Positions 1 to 8,082 of a stretch of DNA of 64,000 nucleotides are shown one piece after another. How positions within the stretch are numbered: the first letter of the stretch is position 1; each line of letters opens with the position of its first letter. The DNA is taken from contig JAPPBN010000034.1 of NCBI GenBank assembly GCA_026705025.1, positions 1 to 64,000 on the forward strand, written 5' to 3'. Source of the DNA: Bin125 sp026705025 (GTDB taxonomy: Bacteria; Chloroflexota; Dehalococcoidia; Bin125). Under the pieces are notes generated by a model. That model was not told where the DNA came from, made no database searches, and saw only the letters and a program-made list of their open reading frames with translations. The translations under genes and the position numbers were made by a program.

Positions 1-1953
1 GGCCACTACGGTCCGCTCTTCATCCGTATGACCTGGCACGCTGCCGGCACCTATCGGATTTCGGATGGCCGCGGAGGCGGCGGCGCCGGACAGCAACGCT
101 TCGCGCCGCTCAACAGCTGGCCCGACAACGCCAACCTGGACAAGGCGCGCCGCCTGCTCTGGCCAATCAAGCAGAAGTACGGCTCAAGTCTCTCCTGGGC
201 CGACCTGCTGATCTTCACTGGCAACTGCGCGCTCGAGTCGATGGGGTTCAAGTCATTCGGCTTCGCCTTTGGCCGTCCCGACTCCTGGGAAGCAGACGAG
301 ACGGATTGGGGCCAGGAGGAGCAGTGGCTGGGCGACGAGCGTCACGATCCAGATGGTGAACTCAACGAGCAATTCGGCGCCGACCATATGGGTCTGATCT
401 ACGTCAATCCCGAAGGCCCCGGCGGCGAACCGAATCCGCGTCTCGCGGCCGAATACATTCGCCGCACGTTCATGCGTATGGCCATGAACGATGAGGAGAC
501 GGTCGCGTTGATCGTCGGCGGGCACACGTTCGGTAAGGCTCACGGAGCGGCGTCTGAAGCTCATGTCGGAGCCGACCCGGAAGGCGCCAACATCGAGCGG
601 CAGGGCATCGGCTGGGACAGCAGCCACGGCTCCGGCACGGCCTCCGACGCGATCACCAGCGGCATCGAGGGTGCCTGGACCGATCAGCCAACGACCTGGG
701 ACCACGGCTTCCTGGAGAATCTGTACAACCATGAGTGGGAGCTGATCAAAAGCCCGGCAGGCAAGCATCAATTCGCTCCGAAGAACGCGGCTGCAGTCGC
801 GACCGTGCCCGACGCCCACGACCCTGACATTCGTCACGCGCCGATGATGCTGACCACGGATCTCGCCATGCGCGAGGACCCTGCTTACGCAGCGATCACG
901 CGTCGCTTCCTCGAGTATCCGGCCGAACTGGAAGATGCCTTCGCGCGCGCGTGGTTCAAGCTGATCCACCGCGACATGGGACCGCGCAGCCGCTATCTGG
1001 GTCCGCTGGTCCCCAGCGAACCGCTGCTCTGGCAGGATCCGGTCCCCGAGGTCGACCACGAACTGATCGGCGATGCTGAGATTGCATCGCTCAAGGCAGA
1101 CGTGCTCGCTTCCGGGCTGTCAGGTTCGCAACTGGTCGCGACCGCCTGGGGCGCCGCGTCGTCGTTCCGTGGCACCGACAAGCGCGGAGGCGCCAACGGC
1201 GCCCGAATCCGCGTGGAGCCGCAGCGAAGTTGGGCAGTCAATGATCCCGCCCAACTTGGTGAAGTGCTCTCGACGCTCGAAGGCATCCAAGAGTCATTCA
1301 ACGATTCACGCACCGACGGCAAGCGCGTCTCCCTGGCCGACCTTGTTGTGTTGGGCGGCTGCGCCGCCGTCGAGCAGGCCGCCCGAGACGCCGGCTACGA
1401 TGTAACGGTGCCGTTCTCGCCGGGCCGGACCGACGCCTCGGAAGAGTGGACTGACTCCGAGTCGTTCGCGGTCCTGGAACCGAAGGCGGACGGCTTCCGC
1501 AACTACCTGCGACAGGATCTCCAGACCTGGCGTCGCGGCCGGGCCGAGGAACTGTTGATCGAACGAGCCGAGATGCTCACCCTGACCGCGCCTGAGATGA
1601 CGGCGCTGGTGGGCGGCATGCGTGCGTTGGACGCCAACGCCGGAGGCTCGCAGCACGGTGTGCTCACCGACCGTCCCGGCAACCTGAGCAATGACTTCTT
1701 TGTCAACCTGCTCAACCCCGCAACAGAGTGGGCCGCGGTCAACGGTTCAGACGAAATCTTCGAGGGGCGCGATCGCGACAGCGGCGAGCCCCGCGGAACG
1801 GCGAGCAGGGTCGACCTGATCTTCGGCTCACACTCGGAGCTGCGAGCCCTGGCCGAGGTCTACGGTTCGAGCGACGCCGAGGAGAAATTCGTCAACGACT
1901 TCATCGCCGCCTGGGACAAGGTCATGAACCTCGATCGGTTCGACTTGGCCTGA
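1..1953 (+). CDS. katG: Catalase-peroxidase KatG (5'-truncated by window edge)
   Basis: Bifunctional haem catalase-peroxidase that removes hydrogen peroxide. The frame is open from base 1, so the true start lies upstream. The first visible residues carry the distal haem triad Arg9, Trp12 and His13 (fragment numbering; equivalent to Arg104-Trp107-His108 of the M. tuberculosis enzyme), so roughly 95 residues are missing. The Tyr of LIYVNPEGP and the Met of RMAMNDEE complete the Met-Tyr-Trp adduct needed for catalase activity, and VGGHTFGKAHGA carries the proximal haem His. The duplicated C-terminal peroxidase-like domain is complete, and the gene ends in TGA. An ATG at 28 is internal and should not be taken as the start. 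Identification is essentially certain; only the 5' end is unknown. Confidence 0.97.
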   Translation, partial: GHYGPLFIRMTWHAAGTYRISDGRGGGGAGQQRFAPLNSWPDNANLDKARRLLWPIKQKYGSSLSWADLLIFTGNCALESMGFKSFGFAFGRPDSWEADETDWGQEEQWLGDERHDPDGELNEQFGADHMGLIYVNPEGPGGEPNPRLAAEYIRRTFMRMAMNDEETVALIVGGHTFGKAHGAASEAHVGADPEGANIERQGIGWDSSHGSGTASDAITSGIEGAWTDQPTTWDHGFLENLYNHEWELIKSPAGKHQFAPKNAAAVATVPDAHDPDIRHAPMMLTTDLAMREDPAYAAITRRFLEYPAELEDAFARAWFKLIHRDMGPRSRYLGPLVPSEPLLWQDPVPEVDHELIGDAEIASLKADVLASGLSGSQLVATAWGAASSFRGTDKRGGANGARIRVEPQRSWAVNDPAQLGEVLSTLEGIQESFNDSRTDGKRVSLADLVVLGGCAAVEQAARDAGYDVTVPFSPGRTDASEEWTDSESFAVLEPKADGFRNYLRQDLQTWRRGRAEELLIERAEMLTLTAPEMTALVGGMRALDANAGGSQHGVLTDRPGNLSNDFFVNLLNPATEWAAVNGSDEIFEGRDRDSGEPRGTASRVDLIFGSHSELRALAEVYGSSDAEEKFVNDFIAAWDKVMNLDRFDLA

Positions 1954-2102
1954 AGGGGCGGTCCCGGGATTCTCAGTTCCAGGTTCATGCGGGGACCCGC
2001 TCGCCCGACCAACGCCGCATAGCTACCATCAGCAACACACGAAGTTGGTCACGCCGTGCCCAGCGCCGAACCGGTTCGCAGCGCCGTGGGCAGGAGTCAG
2101 GT

Positions 2103-2882
2103 GTGGATCCCGCAACCGGCTCGCGCTCGCGCCTGCTTCGTACACCATGCGATCTGTCGCAGAACCCACGCCGCGCTCTGCGCCGAGCGGCTCTGCGGAT
2201 TCTGTTGGTCTCTCTGGCGCTCAGCGCCCTCATTGGCGTGATCGCACTGCTTGATAGCGATTTCGGCGACACCCAGGAGAAGCTGCTGCTCACGAGCCTC
2301 GCCACACTCGGGGCGAGCGTGATCCTACTGTCGTGCGGCCTCGCCTGGGAGCGCAGCCGACTGGGACCAGTCCCTCCGATAGGAATCGCTTGTGCCCTGG
2401 TCGGTTTCGGCATCGTCGTATACGCCATCTGGTTGCGGCCCGACGTCGACTATGACAACTGGGCACGAGCCTTCGTCACCGAGGTCATGTTCGCGGTAGC
2501 CGCGGCGCACCTAAGCCTGGTCGCAGTCACCGGCGCGACCGGCCGCTTCCGGTGGGCCGACTACTTGGCCTACGGGCTCAATCTTCTGGCCGTCCTCCTC
2601 TTGCTATCGGCCATTTGGAACGAGAACGTCGACGACGATTTCTGGCGGGTTTTCGGGATCGTCATGGTGCTGCTGCTCTCCGTGACGATTGCCCGACCGA
2701 TCCTCCACCGACTTCGTCCGCGCCACGACAACGCCTTGCCGATTCCGCCCGAGCACAGGCTGTCGGCCGTGTTCTGTCCGCGCTGCGGGACACGGCTCCC
2801 GACTCCTGGTCAATCCTCGTGTGCGGCGTGTGGCGCGAGCTTCCAGGTGAGCATGGTCTCGGATCACCCACCTGACGACTAG
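2103..2882 (+). CDS. Six-TM membrane protein with C-terminal zinc ribbon
   Basis: About 259 residues, of unknown function. Six hydrophobic segments lie near residues 32-50, 62-82, 91-111, 124-144, 153-172 and 183-203. A cytosolic-looking tail follows, with two CxxC pairs (Cys225/228 and Cys240/243) forming a probable zinc ribbon. The open frame reaches back into katG, but the upstream part is low-complexity Arg-rich shadow. GTG at 2103 is preferred because AGGAG sits six bases upstream and the first TM helix follows at a normal distance. The stop codon interlocks with that of the convergent sulfurtransferase gene (CTAG shared, 2879-2882). It could sense or scaffold something in the membrane, but no family is recognised. 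Confidence 0.7.
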   Translation: MDPATGSRSRLLRTPCDLSQNPRRALRRAALRILLVSLALSALIGVIALLDSDFGDTQEKLLLTSLATLGASVILLSCGLAWERSRLGPVPPIGIACALVGFGIVVYAIWLRPDVDYDNWARAFVTEVMFAVAAAHLSLVAVTGATGRFRWADYLAYGLNLLAVLLLLSAIWNENVDDDFWRVFGIVMVLLLSVTIARPILHRLRPRHDNALPIPPEHRLSAVFCPRCGTRLPTPGQSSCAACGASFQVSMVSDHPPDD

Positions 2883-3751
2883 TCCACCACCAACGGCAGC
2901 GAATCGTCGGCCGCGTACTCCGACATCGACGCGTCGTAGACGGCGACATTCTCGTAGCCCAACAGGCTGAGCACGAGCGCGTCGTTCGACGCCGCGATCC
3001 CGCCGCCGCAATACGTCACGACCCGTTGGGACTTGTCCGGCGCGACCTCGGCGAACATGCTGGCGAGCTCGTCGGACGGGCGGTACAGGCCCGTATCGGG
3101 GTCGATCAGCTCCATCGCCGGCACGTTGGTTGAGCCGGGAATGTGTCCCGCCCGGCCGTAGGTCCGGCCGCCGTCGGCGCCGGAGTGCTGGTCGCGACCG
3201 AGCGCGTTGATCAGGCAGCTCCCGCCCGACTCAACGAACGCGTTGACCTCATCCAGGTCGGCGAAGCGGTCGAGGTCGGCGGTCGGCGTGAAGCTTGCTG
3301 GCGCGTAGCCAGCTGCGTCGGTCGAGGTCGGACGGCCCTCGTCGCTCCAGCGACGCCAACCGCCGTCGAGCACTGCGGCGTTCGTGCAGCCCATCGACCG
3401 GAACATCCACCAGAGCCGCGCCGCCCACATCGAACCCAGCCGGTCGTACAGGATCAGCTTCGACGTTTCAGAAATGCCGTGCTTGCCGGCCGACGCAGCG
3501 AACTCCGCGGCCGACGGCATCATGAAGCGCAGGCGCTGGCCGTTGTCGGAGAAATCCGCCTGCAAATCGAGGAAGCCGGCTCCGGGAATGTGTCCCGAGT
3601 CGTACTCGGCCCGGCCCGACTCGACGCGGTAACCGCCTCCGTCTCGCGGACGCAGGAAGACCGTCGATTCGAAGACCCGAACGTCGTCATCCCCAAGGTG
3701 TTCGGCCAGCCAATCCGTAGAGACCAGGTACTCCGGATGCGCGAATGACAT
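2879..3751 (-). CDS. sseA: Thiosulfate/3-mercaptopyruvate sulfurtransferase (tandem rhodanese)
   Basis: A 290-residue two-domain rhodanese that transfers sulfane sulfur from thiosulfate or 3-mercaptopyruvate to a thiophilic acceptor. The N-terminal domain (about 8-140) is the usual inactive half, with Asp103 where a catalytic Cys would be. The C-terminal domain carries Cys248 in the loop CGGGIA, which resembles the CGSGVT loop of mercaptopyruvate enzymes more than the CRKGVT loop of thiosulfate enzymes. Length is typical for the SseA family. ATG at 3751 follows a GGAAG motif. A TAGCCT hexamer about 38 bases upstream of the start (minus strand, 3790-3795) is a possible -10 element. Substrate choice is inference from the loop alone. 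Confidence 0.88.
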   Translation of the reverse strand: MSFAHPEYLVSTDWLAEHLGDDDVRVFESTVFLRPRDGGGYRVESGRAEYDSGHIPGAGFLDLQADFSDNGQRLRFMMPSAAEFAASAGKHGISETSKLILYDRLGSMWAARLWWMFRSMGCTNAAVLDGGWRRWSDEGRPTSTDAAGYAPASFTPTADLDRFADLDEVNAFVESGGSCLINALGRDQHSGADGGRTYGRAGHIPGSTNVPAMELIDPDTGLYRPSDELASMFAEVAPDKSQRVVTYCGGGIAASNDALVLSLLGYENVAVYDASMSEYAADDSLPLVVD

Positions 3752-3854
3752 GATTGACTTCCAGTTCCATTACTTGCGCTGACTGAAGTTAGGCTACCGA
3801 CCTCCCGCGATAGACTGCCTCAGTACGTACAGCACAGCCCGAGAAATCCTGCCA

Positions 3855-4820
3855 GTGCCCTACCTCAATACCTTCGCTCCCACCGTTGACGCTGTCGATC
3901 TGACCGGAACCGACGAGTTCGCTTCGCTCTGCGAGTCGGCAGCCGACCTCGGCATCACCCACGCCGACCAGATTCGCTACGTCTCCCGCAACAAGGTGAT
4001 CAACCACCTCCGGCTGCACCTGCTCGAATGGGGCGAACCGACGAACCCAACGATCCTCCTGCTGCACGGCGGCAACCAGTCGGCGCACAGCTGGGATCTG
4101 GTCGCACTCCACCTGGCCGACCGCTTCCACATCATCGCGCCCGACCAGCGTGGACACGGCGACTCCGAATGGGCTCGCGACGCCGACTACGGCCCGGATC
4201 AGATGGCCTCCGACGCGCTCCAGTTGATCCACGAAGACGGCATTGATCATCCGATCGTCATGGGCCATTCGATGGGCGGCATGGTCACGATGCGGCTGAC
4301 CGCGCGCGAACCGTCGTTGCCCCGTGCGGTCGTGCTGGTCGACGTGGGCCCCGAGGTCTCGCAACGAGGAGCCCAGGCGATTCGCAACTTCGTCGTGCGC
4401 AACGTCGAGTTTGAACATCTCGACGAGTTCATCGACCGCGTCGCGGCATACGATCCGTTCCGCTCGCGAGAGCACATGGAGCGAACCGCCCGCTACAACC
4501 TCGTCTATCGCTCCGACGGCAAGTACGTGTCCAAGTCCGACCGCATCCTGCACGATCCCGGCTTCCGCCGCCCGGCGGCCGACCGGCGCGACGTCGCCGA
4601 CGGCTTCCACCAGTTCGATGGACCCACGCTGCTCGTGCGCGGCGAGTCGAGCAACATTCTCGAAGCCGACGCAGCCGAACGATTCGTCGATGACCTGCCC
4701 AATGCCCGGCTCGTCGAAGTGCCGGATTGTGGACACAACGTTCACTCGCAGAACACGCCGGGCTTCATCGACGCGGTGTCGAACTTCCTGCTCGCAGCGG
4801 CGCGGGACAAACGGGCGTAA
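3855..4820 (+). CDS. Alpha/beta-fold hydrolase
   Basis: A 321-residue hydrolase of the epoxide hydrolase/haloalkane dehalogenase-like superfamily. The fold markers are in order: oxyanion turn LLLHGGNQSAHSW (about 68-80), the strand DQRGHGDSEW, nucleophile elbow GHSMGG with Ser139, and a C-terminal CGHNVH providing the catalytic His. There is no signal peptide, so it should be cytosolic. The start is a GTG at 3855; an ATG is not available nearby in frame. It diverges from the sulfurtransferase across about 100 bases and is followed after 9 bases by a hypothetical gene. The substrate cannot be read from sequence; a carboxylic ester or lactone is most likely. Confidence 0.82.
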   Translation: MPYLNTFAPTVDAVDLTGTDEFASLCESAADLGITHADQIRYVSRNKVINHLRLHLLEWGEPTNPTILLLHGGNQSAHSWDLVALHLADRFHIIAPDQRGHGDSEWARDADYGPDQMASDALQLIHEDGIDHPIVMGHSMGGMVTMRLTAREPSLPRAVVLVDVGPEVSQRGAQAIRNFVVRNVEFEHLDEFIDRVAAYDPFRSREHMERTARYNLVYRSDGKYVSKSDRILHDPGFRRPAADRRDVADGFHQFDGPTLLVRGESSNILEADAAERFVDDLPNARLVEVPDCGHNVHSQNTPGFIDAVSNFLLAAARDKRA

Positions 4821-4829
4821 CATCGAATC
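4818..4829 (+). promoter_or_regulatory. Candidate -10 of a leaderless promoter
   Basis: TAACAT followed by exactly six bases and the ATG of the acidic hypothetical protein. There is no ribosome-binding site. The same geometry precedes the citramalate synthase and IMP cyclohydrolase genes. No clear -35 box is seen, so this is a weak call. Confidence 0.3.
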
Positions 4830-5399
4830 ATGGCCGAGCAATACGTCGCCAGGGACAAGAACACCGGCTTCGAAGTCTCCGTGACCGGTGACTTTCCCGA
4901 GCATCCCGACGACCGGATGCGCATCGCCCGGACGACCACGTTGTTCACCAGGCTGATGTCGACGCTGCTGCAGCGCGATGAAGCACAGCGCCGGATCGGA
5001 TTTCGGGCCATTGAAACGCAGCTCGAGCTGGCCGACGCCCTGATCCGCCAGGACCACGCAGAAGTGCAGCGCCTGGTCCGAGAGACCCTGACCTCGATGG
5101 GCGTCAGCGAGGATCAGCTGCGCGAGCTGGCCCAGCGTCTGGCCGAGGCGGGCGGCCTCGACCCGCGGGTGGCCCAGGAACTGTCGCGGGCGTTCGGATT
5201 TGAAGGCGACGCGCTCGAGATGGAGGCCGAACCGGCCGACGATCCCACCGACGACGAAGGCGCGGCGCTCGATCCAAAGATCATGCAGCAGCTCGAAGAT
5301 TTGCTCGCTGACTCCGACATTCAGTCCGACGGACAGCAGTCGGATCCTGAAGCACAGGACGACGACTCGGACGAACCTGCGAGAGGACCCACAACATGA
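4830..5399 (+). CDS. Hypothetical acidic protein
   Basis: A 189-residue protein of unrecognised family. Residues 1-45 contain a motif-like VARDKNTGFEVSVTGDFPEHPDDR, residues 50-130 are predicted helical with Gln/Glu/Leu-rich heptads, and the last 55 residues are strongly acidic and probably disordered. There is no signal peptide or TM segment. The downstream DinB gene overlaps its stop by ATGA, so the two are translationally coupled. No Shine-Dalgarno is visible; instead TAACAT (4818-4823) stands six bases before the ATG, which fits a leaderless transcript. The function is unknown; the coupling hints at a shared role with the DinB protein. Confidence 0.75.
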   Translation: MAEQYVARDKNTGFEVSVTGDFPEHPDDRMRIARTTTLFTRLMSTLLQRDEAQRRIGFRAIETQLELADALIRQDHAEVQRLVRETLTSMGVSEDQLRELAQRLAEAGGLDPRVAQELSRAFGFEGDALEMEAEPADDPTDDEGAALDPKIMQQLEDLLADSDIQSDGQQSDPEAQDDDSDEPARGPTT

Positions 5400-5932
5400 G
5401 CAGCTCCGCCGTTGGCTACATCAAAGACATGCTCAGCTTCATTCATGGCGGTTTTCGCGACGCCCGCAGCGGGCAGACGCCGGAGCAGTTGCACTTCGTC
5501 CCCGACGGCGAATCGCACTCGGTCGCCTGGGTGCTCTGGCATGCGGCCCGCGTCGAAGACCTGCTGGTCCAGGGCGCCTGGCAGGGCAAGCAGGAACTCT
5601 GGCGCGAGGGCAACTGGGCCGAGAAGACCGGGCTGCCCGAGCGCGGCTTCGGCACCGGACAGTCGACCGAAGAAGCCTCAGCCGTCTCGATTGGCGACAT
5701 GGACGCGTTCTGGGCCTATCAGGACGCGGTCAATGAGTCGACACACGCCTTCCTCGACTCGCTCAGCGACGATGATCTCTCGCGCGAAGTGAAGCTGGGC
5801 GAAGCCACCGAGACCCTTGGTCAATCGATCACGCTGCATCTCTGCACCCACCTCAACGGTCATCGCGGAGAAATCAACCTGATCCGCGGGATGCACGGAC
5901 TCGATCCGGTCCGGCCCAACATGGGCGGCTAG
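5396..5932 (+). CDS. DinB family (DUF664-like) protein
   Basis: A 178-residue four-helix-bundle protein of the DinB/YfiT superfamily of metal-binding proteins, some of which are thiol-dependent S-transferases. Three His positions expected of the family's metal site are present: WHAARVEDL near residue 51, and two in the C-terminal helix THLNGHRGEINL. The helical content and length match the family. It overlaps the preceding gene by ATGA. The actual substrate, for example a bacillithiol-like thiol, is unknown. A second, only distantly similar DinB gene lies at 58754-59224. Confidence 0.85.
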   Translation: MSSSAVGYIKDMLSFIHGGFRDARSGQTPEQLHFVPDGESHSVAWVLWHAARVEDLLVQGAWQGKQELWREGNWAEKTGLPERGFGTGQSTEEASAVSIGDMDAFWAYQDAVNESTHAFLDSLSDDDLSREVKLGEATETLGQSITLHLCTHLNGHRGEINLIRGMHGLDPVRPNMGG

Positions 5933-5981
5933 CGTCGGCTAGCGGCCGCGGTGCCCTGCAAGCGATGACGGGAGCCAGTAC

Positions 5982-6863
5982 ATGCATGTAGTCATCACCG
6001 GCGCAAGCGGTCTCGTCGGGACTGCTCTCATCGCCCAACTTCGGCAGCGAGGCGTCAGCGTCACCGCGGTGTCCCGCAATCCGCGTGCTCACCTGGCGTT
6101 GTCCGGAGTCAACTGGACCGGCTGGGATGGACTCGCCGATGCGGTCTCGGGCGCCGCCGGCGTCGTCAACCTGGCCGGCGAGGGGATTGTTGACCAGCGT
6201 TGGACCAGCGCTCGCAAGTCGGCGTTGCGCGACAGCCGGATCGACACCACCCGCCAGGTGGTGCAGGCGATTCAGGAAGCCGGCGAGAAGCCGGGCGTCC
6301 TGATCAGCGCCTCTGCGATCGGTTACTACGGCAACGTGGTCGAACGGGAATCGACCGAGTCGGCTCCGCCCGGCGACGACTTCCTGGCGCAACTCTGCGT
6401 CGATTGGGAGGCGGAGGCGAAGGCCTCGGGCGTGCGCACGGTTGCTGCCCGAATCGGCATCATCTTGTCGACCGACGGCGGCGCGCTGCCGCGCCTGCTG
6501 ATGCCGTTCAAGCTGGGGCTCGGTGGCCCGATTGGGCTCGGTCGCGCCTGGTGGAGCTGGGTGCACATCGACGATGTCGTCGGCGGATTGCTGTATGCCC
6601 TGGAAGAGAACTACGTCGAGGGTGCGATCAACCTGACGGCCCCCAATCCGGTTCGCAACAACCAGTTCTCGAGCGCCCTGGGACGCGCCGTTCGGCGTCC
6701 GGCACTGATGCCGGTGCCGCCGGTCGCGCTGAAGTTGATGCTGGGGGAAGGCGCCAGCGTCTTGCTCGCATCTCAGCGGATTCTGCCCACGCGCACACTC
6801 GATCTGGGCTATCGCTTCCGTTTCACCGATATCGATTCGGCCCTGCAGGACCTGGTTGGCTGA
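5982..6863 (+). CDS. TIGR01777-type NAD-dependent epimerase (SDR39U1/YfcH family)
   Basis: A 293-residue extended short-chain dehydrogenase. The N-terminal nucleotide-binding motif TGASGLVGTAL (7-17) is followed by VNLAGEGIVDQRW and SASAIGYYG, both signatures of the TIGR01777/SDR39U1 family, and by the terminal helix pair typical of it. Members are widespread but lack a settled reaction; sugar-nucleotide epimerisation is only implied by the fold. GGGAG before the ATG supports the start. It is followed after 19 bases by the purine gene for AICAR formyltransferase, with no obvious functional link. Confidence 0.87.
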   Translation: MHVVITGASGLVGTALIAQLRQRGVSVTAVSRNPRAHLALSGVNWTGWDGLADAVSGAAGVVNLAGEGIVDQRWTSARKSALRDSRIDTTRQVVQAIQEAGEKPGVLISASAIGYYGNVVERESTESAPPGDDFLAQLCVDWEAEAKASGVRTVAARIGIILSTDGGALPRLLMPFKLGLGGPIGLGRAWWSWVHIDDVVGGLLYALEENYVEGAINLTAPNPVRNNQFSSALGRAVRRPALMPVPPVALKLMLGEGASVLLASQRILPTRTLDLGYRFRFTDIDSALQDLVG

Positions 6864-6882
6864 ATCGAATCGACCGACAACC

Positions 6883-8052
6883 ATGTCCGATCCGATCCCG
6901 CTGCGCTACGGCATCAACCCACATCAGGCCCCGGCAACGGCGGCAGCCATCACCGAGTGGCCGTTCGAAGTTCTCAACGGCCAGCCGGGATATATCAACC
7001 TGCTCGACGCCCTGAGTTCGTGGAACCTGGTAGTCGAACTACGCAATGCGCTCGATCAGCCCGCCGCCGCGTCATTCAAGCATGTCTCGCCGGCCGGCGC
7101 GGCGATCGGACTGCCAATCGGCGATCGGTTGGCTCGCGCGTATGAAGTAGAGAAACTTGAACTGTCGCCCGTCGCCTCCGCATACGTCCGCGCACGGGGC
7201 GGAGACCTGGTCAGCGCGTATGGCGATTTCGCGGCCGTTTCCGACGTGGTCGATGAGTCGCTGGCTCGCTTCCTCCGACGCGAGGTCTCCGACGGCATCA
7301 TCGCGCCCGGCTTTGAGCCGGCTGCGCTTGAGATCCTGCAACGTAAGAAGGGCGGACGCTATCTGATCCTCCAGGCCGATCCCGATGCAGACACACCGCC
7401 GGTTGAGTCTCGTGATCACTTCGGCATCCGGCTGGAGCAGCCGCTCGACCGCAAGCTCATCGATAGCTCAATCTTCGGCAATCCGGTGACCGAACTGACC
7501 GACTTCCCCGCCGATGTCCGCCGCGATCTGATGATCGCCACCATTGCCCTGCGCTACACGCAATCCAATTCGGTCTGCGTCGCTGCCGACGGACAGGTGA
7601 TCGGCCTGGGCGCGGGGCAACAGTCGCGGATTCACTGCTCGCGTCTTGCCTGCGGCAAGGCCGACCGTTGGATGCTGCAACAGCACGATCGCGTGCTCGG
7701 CCTGGAGTTTGATTCCTCATTCAAGCGTCCCGACCGCTTCGCGGGTCGCGAGCAGTACATCGCCTGGAACGAACTCTCCGAGCCCGAGCGTGAACGGCTC
7801 CAGTCTCAGATCGTCAACTGGTCCGGCCCGCTATCCGCGGATTCACGCCGCGACTGGATTGAACGATTCCAGACCGTTCTCAGTCACGACGCGTTCATGC
7901 CCTTCCGCGACAACGTCGACCGCGCCCAGGCATCGGCGGTCACCCATATCCTGCAGCCCGGCGGGTCAATCGCCGACGCCGACACGACCGACGCCTGCAA
8001 CCAGTACGGCATCGTCATGGCGCTAACAGGCCAGCGGCTGTTCCGTCATTGA
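6883..8052 (+). CDS. AICAR formyltransferase, stand-alone (no IMP cyclohydrolase domain)
   Basis: Transfers a formyl group from 10-formyltetrahydrofolate to AICAR in the penultimate step of de novo purine synthesis. The 389 residues correspond only to the transformylase part of PurH/ATIC. Visible motifs are LRYGINPHQAPA at the N-terminus, the catalytic Lys66-His67 pair in SFKHVSPAG, and TQSNSVCVAADGQVIGLGAGQQSRIHC with the folate/AICAR-binding loop. The frame extends back to a TTG at 6856 overlapping the previous gene, but ATG 6883 matches the family start. The missing cyclohydrolase activity is probably supplied by the PurO-like gene at 36312-37058. Confidence 0.93.
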   Translation: MSDPIPLRYGINPHQAPATAAAITEWPFEVLNGQPGYINLLDALSSWNLVVELRNALDQPAAASFKHVSPAGAAIGLPIGDRLARAYEVEKLELSPVASAYVRARGGDLVSAYGDFAAVSDVVDESLARFLRREVSDGIIAPGFEPAALEILQRKKGGRYLILQADPDADTPPVESRDHFGIRLEQPLDRKLIDSSIFGNPVTELTDFPADVRRDLMIATIALRYTQSNSVCVAADGQVIGLGAGQQSRIHCSRLACGKADRWMLQQHDRVLGLEFDSSFKRPDRFAGREQYIAWNELSEPERERLQSQIVNWSGPLSADSRRDWIERFQTVLSHDAFMPFRDNVDRAQASAVTHILQPGGSIADADTTDACNQYGIVMALTGQRLFRH

Positions 8053-8076
8053 TCCGTGACTGATCAGTTGTAACCT
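8049..8076 (+). promoter_or_regulatory. Candidate promoter of citramalate synthase (leaderless)
   Basis: TTGATC (8049-8054), a 16-base spacer, then TAACCT (8071-8076). Six bases later comes the ATG of the citramalate synthase gene, with no ribosome-binding site between. The -35 box overlaps the stop of the preceding gene. Confidence 0.4.
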
Positions 8077-8082
8077 CATTTC

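Noticed and set aside
1728..2102. N-terminal extension of the membrane zinc-ribbon protein into katG
   Set aside because: Arg-rich out-of-frame reading of katG; GTG 2103 has a good ribosome site and leads directly to the first TM segment.
3789..5057. 422-codon minus-strand open frame
   Set aside because: Lies opposite the alpha/beta hydrolase and hypothetical genes, which have motifs and better codon structure; the antisense product is low-complexity Val/Gly/Asp-rich.
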